This document shows positions 35,610 to 44,880 of a stretch of DNA of 64,000 bases, piece after piece. The DNA lies in the NCBI GenBank assembly GCA_948567375.1, contig OX419760.1:47492001-47556000 (forward strand), read 5' to 3'. Both the position numbers and the translations under genes were made by a program. The first letter of the stretch is position 1. Each line of letters starts with the position of its first letter. The notes below the pieces were generated by a model. The model was not told the DNA's origin. It ran no database searches and saw only the letters and a program-made list of their open reading frames with translations. The DNA comes from Lunularia cruciata (lineage: Eukaryota; Streptophyta; Marchantiopsida; Lunulariales; Lunulariaceae).

Positions 35610-36930
35610 GTAGGGTTTAAAGATTAATTGGCCCATTGTGATGTTAGCCTTGTGACTACCAACATCCTCCAACACATTGTTGTTCCATTGTTGCTTTGAG
35701 ATCAAGAAGTCCTCCATCCGCAACTTCTTCCTTGGAGTCTTTGTTGTTGATGGTGTTGAGGTGCGAGTGCTCCTAGTAGACATAGGAGTATCCTTGTTTG
35801 AAGTAAATCCTTGAGAAGAGTGAACATCCTTTGCAAAATGAGCTCTCTCTTCTCTTTTGCCAAAAGCTCCAAATTAAGACCCTTGGAGTTTGAGCACTCT
35901 CCCTTCTCATACTTGCTCTCAACCACATCTATGGATGCTATCCCCTTACCTTTGTTGGGATTAGGAGCCACTTGGGTTTCACTACCTCCCACTTTCCCTC
36001 TATTGGCTCCCTCATAACCCCTTCCTCCATGGTAAGTGGAATTTGGGCAATTCCTTTGGATATGGCCTCTTCCTCCACAACCAAAACAATTTCTATCATT
36101 GAAATTGTTGGCTGGTTGGCCTCCTCTATATGGATAGTTTCCATAACTCCTAGGCCCTCTCCCTACATTCTGATCCACCTCTCTCTTCTCCCATAGTTGC
36201 ACCACATTGATCTTGAGATCCGCAAGTTGTTCTGTGATAGTTTGGAGTGGATCTTTTGGTGGAGGTGCAAGAACTAGAGCAACCACTACTTATGGTGCAA
36301 CCCTTGCCACCAAAGTATCTGAAGTTCTACCATACTTGTAGCCTTGAGGAGGATGCACAACCTCCTTCACCACCAAATCACTCTCATCCCCTTCCAAACT
36401 CTCCTCCATACAAATTGCGATCTTGATAGCTTCAACCTTGGAAGAAGGTTTCTCATATCTCACCTTGCTTCTAATTTGTGGTCTCAACCCTCCCACAAAA
36501 TTCTTGGTGAGCATGGCCCCTATGCCAATCATTGTAGTCTCCACATCATCCCCACCCTTCCTTAACACTATGCGAAATCTGGACTCCAACTTTTCCACTC
36601 TTTCCACATAGACTCTCACTTTCTCTCCATCTCCTTGCTTGAGAAATGTAACCTCACTCATCAATCTCTCATAACTCTCATCAGGAAGAAAGTTCTCAAT
36701 GAGTGCTGAAGTCAAAGTCTGCCAAGACTCCTCTTCCCCATCTCTCCTCTCTCTCTTTTGGTATTCTGACTTATACCATGTAAGTGCTGCATCCTTAAAG
36801 AAATTTGGTAATAATGAGGCCCACTCATTCTTCCTCCTCTCATTTTTTCCTATCAAACTCTCTTGAAGTCTCTCACAAAGGCCTCCACATCTTCTCCATC
36901 CTTGCCAAAGAAAACCGAAAGTTTCCCCAT
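35610..36930 (-). pseudogene. Element E gag
   Basis: Begins at ATG 36930 (MGKLSVFFGKDGEDVEAFV), with a frameshift near 36860 into a 188-codon Retrotrans_gag frame (36856-36290: SLLPNFFKDAALTWYKSEY, then VYVERVEKL). After one stop the same frame continues to 35702 with a perfect zinc knuckle, CFGCGGRGHIQRNC (near 36045-36090). The last 60 codons lie in another frame (35783-35592), leading into protease. It encodes the capsid and nucleocapsid protein. Confidence 0.85.
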
Positions 36931-37163
36931 CTTAACCTCTCACTATCTTTCTTTTCTCTCAATTTTTTTTCTCTTTTTTTTTCTCTCACTCTATTACTAA
37001 TAGAGTATATACATGACTAACACCATTTGAGAATAATCCACTCTAGGTAACACAAAAGTTTCAAGTTACTCCAAGATTTCTATAGCAACATCAAATCCTA
37101 GAGTGCATATTAATCTAACTCTCATGGATAGTTTATCCATAAGTTGAAAGATTATCTCCATCA

Positions 37164-37797
37164 CTAATCTTGAGAACTAGCTGATGAAGGTGGTTGTATT
37201 TCTATAGCTGTACTAAGACTCTCTCCAAGATCCTTCACCAAAGTTTCAAAAAGTGCTTTTACTCCACTACACTCATGTCCTTTTGGAAGTCTTTCCACTC
37301 CACAAACCTCACACAACTCCTTAGTCTTAGATCTTCTCCCTCCTAATCTTGGTGAAGAAGGTCCAACATGCAAACCCAAGTCAAGTAAGCCTCTCTTTTC
37401 TCTCAATCTCTTGCTCTCAAAGGTCAATGGACATGAACTTGCCTTATGTCCCTTCTCTCTACATAGAAAGCACTTAGACTCACACTTTCCTCCAAGTGGT
37501 GTAGGTTTTTGGATCCTCTCAACACTCTCTTCAAATTCTATTATAAACTCTCTTTTCCTCAAATCCACCCCTACAATCACCTCAAACCCTTGGGGAACCT
37601 TTCATAATCTCAATGTCCACTCTTGATGACCCTCCATGGTCCCAAGATGAATCTAAACACTCAGACATGCTTTTTGTTGATCTCAAACTCCTCATGCATG
37701 AGATCTTCACTCTGCAAAATTGACCCTTCCTCACAATGTCACTCAAATCTCCCAACCAGTATGTCATAATCCTTTGAAATTTTTCACACTTGATCAC
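37164..37797 (-). CDS. Extra zinc-knuckle frame upstream of gag in element E
   Basis: Lies between the 5' LTR and gag on the element's sense strand. The main part (37580-37164, 138 codons) has a CCHC knuckle, CFLCREKGHKASSC, followed by basic residues and a second Cys-rich patch (CEVCGVERLPKGHEC). An upstream frame (37797-37582) with YWLGDLSDIVRKGQFCRVKI appears to belong to it after a frameshift. This layout resembles the nucleic-acid-binding region of plant gag-like zinc-knuckle proteins and may be captured from another element. Normal gypsy elements of this type have a single gag with its own knuckle, which E also has. Exact family unknown. Confidence 0.55.
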
Positions 37798-38465
37798 AAC
37801 TCTAGGGCGTCACTCCATGCAAAATTTCAGATCTTTTCATTGAGCCATTTGGCCTAGAGACGTTTCTATTCAGCACACATATTTCAGATTTGGTCTGAAA
37901 ACCACCCCCCTCACTTCAAAAACTCATAACTCCCTGCACAAGAACGATCTTTTTCTAATTTTTGTGGCAGCAGGTAGGATACATTACACGAAATTGTCTT
38001 GGAAATTTTCAGGAGAATTCAGTGAAAATTGAAGAAATGGCAGACTCTGTACAATTTTCTAGAGAGCATGCAATTGCAGGAGCACTTTGCCCTATCAACT
38101 TTCAAAAATTGAACCCAGTGAGCATAGTAGGTCTCACAATAATTTCAAATGTGCTAACTGAAAGATAACCCAAGCTATCATGTGTAGAAATTTCAAGTCC
38201 AAATCTCAAACTTGAGATTTTGCCCAAAATCACCTTAATCCCCAAAATCTGCAATACACCTCACACAATCTCTCCAATTCCTCTCATGTGTACAAGATGT
38301 ACAAAATCACCTCAAAGACATCATAATGAACTATAGGGTATACAAATGGATCTTGGTTCTCTAACATAAGTTCAGCCCTCTCCTCTCCTAATGTTCTCTC
38401 CAAGTGAGCTTTCATAACCTCCTTCTGCCTAATGTAGAATTGAACGCGGAACATTATCTTGCTTT

Positions 38466-38495
38466 CTAGGGAGGTCCCGGCAACGGAACCAAAAA
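38466..38495 (-). other. Primer binding site of element E
   Basis: Minus strand, directly inside the 5' LTR: TTTTTGGTTCCGTTGCCGGG. It resembles the TGGCGCCGTTGCCGGGGA site of plant Athila/Tat-like elements, and that of element C. Confidence 0.75.
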
Positions 38496-39189
38496 TGTGA
38501 GCCGGCCTGTCTCTCACTCAGGATGAACCTCTAATTGCTATTATGGTAGCGCACCATGGACTAAGAAGGCAAGGAACCCTGACTCCATCATACTCCTCCA
38601 AGGCTAACACTCCAAGACTCAAGACATTGCTCACTAGAGAACTCAATGAGAGAGAGATAGTTGCAAATGAAAGGATGATGAGTACCTCATCACCCCTTGT
38701 TTATATATACTTGTGAAATAGTTATGTACCAAAGTTACTAATTACCGTAATAACTCAAGTTACTAGACTAAAAGTCAAGTAAAGTCAAAAAGTAGAAAGG
38801 AATATCCATTCACATAGGCATATTCCCCTAAGCATGTAGTCCTTTCTTGACCCAACCACTAAGTCAAGGATTCCTTCACATGGGCTATCCTTGGACTAAA
38901 GAAGAATCCAAAACAAAAAGGCTTGCAGGCCCAAGAGTTCTCAACTCTTTCCTCAAAGCCAAACACCTAGGAATAATACCAAATCAACACACTAAAATCC
39001 AAAATAGTGGTGCTCATCTTTTCTACTTCCTCTAAAGTAAGGTCCCCTCTATCTTAGCTATGAATAACTTTAGCTAACCATGACTAATATAGAACCATCC
39101 TTTATCTTTATATAAATAATATCTCTTAAATACTTGTAATACCAAGCTAAACATCATAGTACCACACACATGCACAAATGGGTGTTACA
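38496..39189 (-). repeat. 5' LTR of element E
   Basis: 694 bp, highly similar to 31370-32058. It carries small indels such as AGAGAGAT for AGAGAT and TATATATAC for TATATAC. It drives transcription leftward in an active element. Confidence 0.92.
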
Positions 39190-39202
39190 ATTCCATCCCT
39201 CA
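39190..39202 (-). repeat. 13-bp remnant of C LTR between elements E and D
   Basis: ATTCCATCCCTCA is all of the C LTR that separates E from D, matching TTCCATCCCTCAAC at about 54493 in the uninterrupted copy. It includes the target duplications of both elements. Confidence 0.85.
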
Positions 39203-39553
39203 TGTAACAGTATGGAGTTTAGCAACGTAGTTAGTAAGGCTAACAAAGTAGAGAATAAACCAAATTAGCCTAGAATATTCCAAAAGCATCTAGGAAGCTT
39301 CTTGGGAAGCTTCCCGACTAGTTAACTCACGCTCCAAGCATGTAGCTTCTAGAAGCTTCTAACTAGCTTAGCTTGCACACCAAGTAGGCGGCTTCTAGAA
39401 GGAAGCTTCTTGAGAAGCTTCTCAAGGGCCTTGTATGCTACCTATAAATACCAAGGCCGAAGTCATGCTAGGGATTTGGAGTTTTCACTCTTTCAAGTGT
39501 CCCAATGTGAGTTTCTATTCTCCTATTTCTCTCCTCAGATTTGGTCTTTTACA
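39203..39553 (+). repeat. 5' LTR of element D
   Basis: TGTAACAGTATGG start, ...TTTTACA end, followed by the primer site TGGTATCAAAGCAAGAATGG (39555-39574), the closest in this window to the initiator-Met tRNA site. The TATA box TATAAATA is at 39443-39450. Confidence 0.93.
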
Positions 39554-39881
39554 TTGGTATCAAAGCAAGAATGGGATGGATGGAATTTATGGACCACTAA
39601 ATCCACTTCCACCAAACCATTGGGATTTTTGTGTCCAAGTACTACCCAAGCATCATTTCACAAAATTTGTCACTTCGCACTTTGGACAAGACTTTTTGCA
39701 TATGATCACCATATCTGAGGAACCCTTGGTGCTTCTTGTTGTAACTTATGGAGAACAATAGACGTGTTGTTTGTATGTGTTAATGGTGCTTTTGGTTGTA
39801 ACTTATGGAGAACGATAGACGTGTTGTTTCTTTATGTTAATAAATTAGATAGATTGGGAGAGGTGTGATAAAGTAGCAACC

Positions 39882-40783
39882 ATGGCGGCAATACCTGATG
39901 TTATCCTTGCTATGCAGTAACAAATCGAGCACCTTACTTGATTGTTTGGATGAATGAGATCTTTGATGACAAGAGCAAGTGGAGAGAGTACCAATTCGAG
40001 AAGGAGAAGATTGGATCATATTCCCTAAACTCAAGGTATTTGAAGGCAAAAATCTTCCTAGTGCAGTGGAGAATTTTGTGTTTGATTGTGAACGTTATTT
40101 TGAAGCTACCGATCTACAAGATGAGCAAAAATAGATTCTCTTGGCTTCTAGCCAATTGGATGGAGTAGCAAAGCTATGGTGGAGATTTTGAGTGGAGCAA
40201 GCTGAATGACAAATTGTTACATCAATCTTGACATGGGAAAAATTCAAGTGTGCAACAATCAGTCGATTCCAAGCTATAAATGCTACACAAGCTGCATAGG
40301 ATAAGTTGGCAGAGTTGAAACAAATTGGCTCTGTAAGAAGTTACATCACGTAATTCCAAAACAACATCATGCAAATTCTAGATATATTGGAAGGTGAAGC
40401 TTTGGATCGATTTGTGAGGGGCTTGAAGGTGAGAACCAAATTAGAGGTAACCATGCAAGAGCCATAACACTTGGAGGAAGCCATGTGGTTGGCCAAGTAT
40501 TTTGATTCCTTGGTGGTAACAACTTGGTCTCAACCTCGACCTCCACAGAGCTTACCAATACAATACACACAAGTGGAGGAGCCAACACCAATGGAGATTG
40601 ATGCCATTCAACAAAGACCACTTGGCATGGCAGATAGAGAGAAACTGCAACAAAATAGTGGTTGTGTTTATTGTCGCCAATTAGGGCATCGCATTGTTGA
40701 ATTTCCACTCAAGAATGGACAACCTTGACAAGTTGCCCAGGTGGAGGTTGTAGAGTAGAATGATCAAGGAAACAAGGAATCCT
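39882..40783 (+). pseudogene. gag remnant of element D
   Basis: ATG at 39882, stop within 13 codons, later pieces in several frames (LASSQLDGVAKLWW near 40140). Zinc knuckle 40663-40704 reads CVYCRQLGHRIVEF: the last cysteine has become phenylalanine. The knuckles of A, B and D are thus each broken at a different position. Confidence 0.8.
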
Positions 40784-40814
40784 AGAAGGAGATTTTGAGC
40801 TGCCTATTGGGAGC

Positions 40815-41639
40815 TTGATTTGTTCCAATGGGATTGAAGGCTCGACCTATGCAAGTTTGCTTCACTTGCAAGGTATGATATCTAATCAGGGTTGTAGGAT
40901 TTTGGTTGATTCTAGAAGTTTAGAGAATTGCATGTCTATGCAAGTAGCAAAAGAATTGGGTATTCCTATCAAACCAGTGTTTGGAATTAGTTTGATGATG
41001 ACAGATGATAGAAAAGGTTTTGCATTCCGCACCTCACATTCTGTTACCTTCAAGATTAGAAAGGAGTATTTGGAGTGTATGAGGTTTGTAGTAGCACCTC
41101 TACACTATGATATCATTTTAGGTCCACCTTGGCTTGAACGTCATAAGGTTCAATTTGATTGGACCCAACGACAAGTTCAAGTACAACACCAAGGTAGGAA
41201 TTTCCGATTAGATTGTCTGGCACCTCTAAGTAATACACCTAAGAATAGTCAGTCCCAAGATAGGAAGTTTGTCGAGAAGGTAGCCATAGAGCAAATCTGG
41301 AAAGGAGATGATTCCCAAGATGGAAAGTTTGCCAAGAAGGCAACCATGGAGCAAGCTTGGAAGAGAGATGAATCCCAAGATGGGAAGTTTGCCAAGAAGG
41401 CAACCATGGAGCAAGCTTGGAAGAGAGATGAGTCCCTGGAAGGGAAGTTTGTTAGTAAAGTAGTCATAGAGCAAGCTTTGGAGGAAGATAAGTCTATATT
41501 CACGGTGTGGATCAAGCCGATTGCACAAGAACAATCCAAGGAGGGCCAAGAACCTCATCAAGCAATGGTTGATCGGATAGTTCAAGAGTTTGCGGATGTG
41601 TTTTCAAATGATCTGCCAAAAGGATTACCCTCCGGTTGA
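40815..41639 (+). pseudogene. Protease and linker of element D (274 open codons)
   Basis: The frame spans protease and the following linker. The active site reads ILVDSRSLENC: the glycine of Asp-Ser-Gly is arginine, so activity is unlikely. PWLERHKVQFDW closes the protease. Residues about 145-225 are four 20-residue units (SQDGKFAKKATMEQAWKRDE type), then FTVWIKPIAQ, leading to RT. Confidence 0.85.
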
Positions 41640-42930
41640 GGTATGCACTTCAAGATCAAGTTATTGCCAGGGAGTACTCTAGTGAGTAGACCAATCTATC
41701 GGCTCTCACCAAAGGAGTTGGAGGAGTTGCAAACAATACTTATAGAGTTGTTGGAGAAGGATTTCATACAACATAGTACCTCTCCTTGGGGAGCACCGGT
41801 ACTATTTGTTCCAAAGAAGGATGGAGGACTTTGTTTCTATATTGATTACCGTGGGCTCAATAAGCAAGCTGTGAAGAATGCATATCCCTTGCCTCTACTT
41901 GATGACTAGCATGATCAACTAAGTGGAGCATGCTACTTTTCCAAGCTGGATCTTTGTAGCGGCTATTGGCAAATTCCTATTGAGAGAGAGGATGTGCAAA
42001 AGACCGCCTTTTGCACAAGGTATGGGCATTTTGAGTGGAGAGTTTTCAGACTCACTAATGCTCTAGTAGTATTCATGGATCAAATGCATTGGGTGTTGGA
42101 GGGACTATTGGATTGGTCTGTAGTGGTGTTCTTGGATGATATCTTAATCTATAGCAAGACAAAGGTAGAACACATGATTCATGTGCAAGAAGTCCTAAGA
42201 CAACTACAATAATGGAAATTTTACTGCAAGAAGTTGAAGTGTGCCTTTTTGTAGGAAGAGGTTACCTTCTTGGGTCATAAGACCTCATTAGAGGGGATCA
42301 AGATGGAAGAAGAGAAGATCAAGGTCATTCCTGATTGGCCTACCCCGAAGGATGCTATAGAAGTATGTGCATTCAATGGATTGGCCAGTTTTTACCGATG
42401 GTTCATCCACTATTATGCTCATGTGGTTGCACCATTAACTGACCTCTTGGGAAAGAACTTGAGTTTCCAATGGAACACCAAGCATGAAGAAGCATTCCAT
42501 AAGTTAAAGCATATGGTGTCTTCAAGATCCATTCTTCAACCATATGATCCTCAACTACCTTGTGTGGTTGATTTTGATGCTTCTAACTTTGCAATTGGAG
42601 CCGTGTTGCAACAAGAATTCCCAGATGGACTAGATCCCATTGCCTTTGTGTCTTGCCGACTAAATATAGCTGAAAGAAATTACTCTACTCGAGATTGAGA
42701 ACAACTCGCAATGGTATATGCCACCAAAGTATGGAGGCATTACCTCTTGGGGAAACAAGTGGTCATGCAAACTAATCACAAGCCATTGTTATAGACCTTA
42801 CACTTAGAACACGTGAAGAGTTGACATCATTGATGGAAAGAGCAACTCCAATTGTTTGACATCAAACTTGAGTACAAACCAGGTCAGTTCCATGTCATCC
42901 CTGATGCTCTATCACAACGACCTGATTTGA
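41640..42930 (+). pseudogene. RT and RNase H of element D
   Basis: [22 protein letters not shown] near 41790, LDLCSGYWQIPIE near 41950, VVVFLDDILIYSKTK near 42120 and FLGHKTSLEGIKMEEEKIK near 42270. RNase H: VVDFDASNFAIGAVLQQE near 42560 and FVSCRLNIAERNYSTRD, then a stop at 42696. Motifs are complete but frames shift. Confidence 0.9.
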
Positions 42931-43139
42931 AGTCTCTTCCTCTCATCACGGCGGCAATTACAATGGTGTCAATTGACCCCAAAGTCCTTAACGAGTTTCA
43001 GTCAGCTCTGCAACAAGATCCCTTCTTCCAAGTGGTACATGGTCGTTTGACAACAGGTGACAAGGAGTACAACACCTTCTCCTTCAAGGAAAGCCTTCTA
43101 TTCCATGCGGACCGGATCTGTATTCTAGCCAAAGATGAT

Positions 43140-44440
43140 CTTTGACCTGTGCACCTTCAAGAAGCCCATGATTTGCCAATAGCTGGTCACATGGGGGTGG
43201 ATAAGACCTTGGGTACCCTCTAACGCCAATGGTGGTGGCCCAACATGACACAAGATGTTTGGGAGTTTGTTTGATTGTGTGAGAGTTGTCAACGCAACAA
43301 GGCTAGTAACCAGAAGCCAAGTGGACTCCTTCAACCACTTCCCATTCCAACTACTCATTGGGAACATGTGAGCTTGGACCTCATCACCTCCTTGCCAATG
43401 ACACAACAAGGTCATACAACAATTGTGGTGTTTTTGGATAAGCTTAGTAAGCAAATCTATTTGGCACCAACGGTTGATATTGTGGATGCTCCAACCTTAG
43501 CGCAACTCTACTTCAATAATGTATCAAACACCATGGGATGCCACATGTACTTATCTCTGACCGTGATCCTTGCTTCACCAAAAAGTTTTTGGCAAGCCTT
43601 CTTCTAGATACTTGGCACCAAGCTTGCTTTGTCCATAGCCTATCATCCTCAAACTAATGGACAAACTTAATGTGAAAATCACACCTTGGAAGATATGCTT
43701 CGTGCCTTCGCCAACATTCACCATACCAATTGGGATGAATGTCTTGCAGTTGCGGAGTTTGCTTACAACAATTCTAAACAGGTAAGCACCAAATTCTCTC
43801 CTTTCTTTCTCAATTTTGGCCAAGATCCGCTTGTCCCAGATTCTCTTCTTGCTCTTCCTCCATCTCAAGTCCCTCATACTTCAACCTTCTTGACCACCAT
43901 ATCCAAATCTCTCCAACAAGCCAAATCTCACTTCCTTGTTGCTCAAAATTGTCAAAAACAATATGTAGACCACCATCGTTGTGATCTCACCTTTGAAGTT
44001 GGTGATAAAGTTATGCTATCCGCTAGTAATCTACCCCTCCCACTTGATACCCAAGTTTGTAAACTTGCCCCTAATTGGATAGGACCTTTTGATGTCACCC
44101 AAATTGTTTCTCTTGTTGCTTATTGACTTGCCTTGCTTTGTCATATCCAAATCCATCATGTCTTTCATGTTTCCAAGTTGAAACCTTTTGTTCCTAACCC
44201 CTCTTCTTTCTCCTCTTGAGTCCAACCTCCTCCTCTCCCTATCCTTATCAATGATCATGAGGAGTACAAAGTTGATTGTATCCTTGCATGTAGCCACATC
44301 CAACAAGGATGCCATCAACATACAAAGTACAAGGTCCTTTGGAAAGGGTATCCCCTTCATGATGCCACATGGGAATCTCTTTCTCACCTCCAAAATGCAC
44401 ATACTGCCATCCAGGAGTTTGAAGCTTCAATGGCAACAAG
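43140..44440 (+). pseudogene. Integrase and chromodomain of element D
   Basis: Zinc finger (AHDLPIAGHMGVDK, then CESCQRNKA at 43275), core (SLDLITSLP; FLDKLSKQIYLAP; acidic site near 43560; IAYHPQTNGQT near 43640), C-terminal part 43686-44126 (NWDECLAVAEFAYNNSKQ, then NWIGPFDVTQI). The chromodomain at about 44255-44420 reads EEYKVDCIL, then YKVLWKGYPLHDATWESL. Confidence 0.9.
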
Positions 44441-44468
44441 GATGTCACCAACAAGCGGTGGGGGAATA

Positions 44469-44880
44469 TGTTACAGTATGGAGTTTAGCAATGTAGTTAG
44501 TAAGGCTAACAAAGTAGAGAATAAGCCAAATTAGCCTAGAATATTCCAAAAGCATCTAGGAAGCTTCTCAACTAGTTAACTTGCGCTCCAAGCATGTAGC
44601 TTCTAGAAGGAAGCTTCTAGAAGCTTCTAACTAGCTTAGCTTGCACACCAAGTAGGCGGCTTCTAGAAGGAAGTTTTTGGAGAAGATTCCTAGTTAACTT
44701 GGCTTGCACTCTAAGAAAGCAGCTCAAGGAAGCTTCTTGAGAAGCTTCTCAAGGGCCTTGTATGCTACCTATAAATACCAAAGCCAAAGTCATGCTAGGC
44801 ATTTGGATTTTTCCCTCATTCAAGTGTCCCAATGTGAGTTTCAACTCTCTTATTTCTCTCCTCAGATTTGGTCTTTTACA
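44469..44880 (+). repeat. 3' LTR of element D
   Basis: 412 bp, preceded by the purine tract GTGGGGGAATA and ending TCTTTTACA. It retains the full GAAGCTTC-rich middle lost from the 5' LTR. TATAAATA is at 44770-44777. Confidence 0.95.
44610..44627 (+). promoter_or_regulatory. Perfect four-unit heat-shock-like element in D 3' LTR
   Basis: GAA-GC-TTC-TA-GAA-GC-TTC: four alternating pentamer cores with exact two-base spacing, flanked by another TTC-TA-GAA (44601-44608). It lies 143 bp upstream of the TATA box. The pattern equals the HSF consensus; use as a heat-responsive enhancer is inferred. Confidence 0.55.

Larger units (their letters stand above)
31370..39189 (-). mobile_element. Element E: nearly intact Tat/Athila-like gypsy element nested in LTR of C
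   Basis: 7820 bp with LTRs at 31370-32058 (689 bp) and 38496-39189 (694 bp), both TGTGAGCCGGCC to GGGTGTTACA. About a dozen differences are seen in the first 225 bp of the two LTRs, so it is young relative to its hosts. The flanks TGTTC (31365-31369) and ATTCC (39190-39194) fit a GTTCC duplication with one deletion and one substitution (inference). Gag-pol is on the minus strand with only a few stops and frameshifts. There is no chromodomain. Confidence 0.93.
39203..44880 (+). mobile_element. Element D: chromovirus of the A/B family nested in LTR of C
   Basis: 5678 bp; LTRs at 39203-39553 (351 bp) and 44469-44880 (412 bp). Target duplication CCTCA (39198-39202) against CCTCC (44881-44885). 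It is the least decayed member of its family, with a 274-codon open protease and linker frame, but it still has scattered stops in gag, RT and integrase. The 5' LTR is shorter because about 60 bp of the GAAGCTTC-rich middle are missing. Confidence 0.95.
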
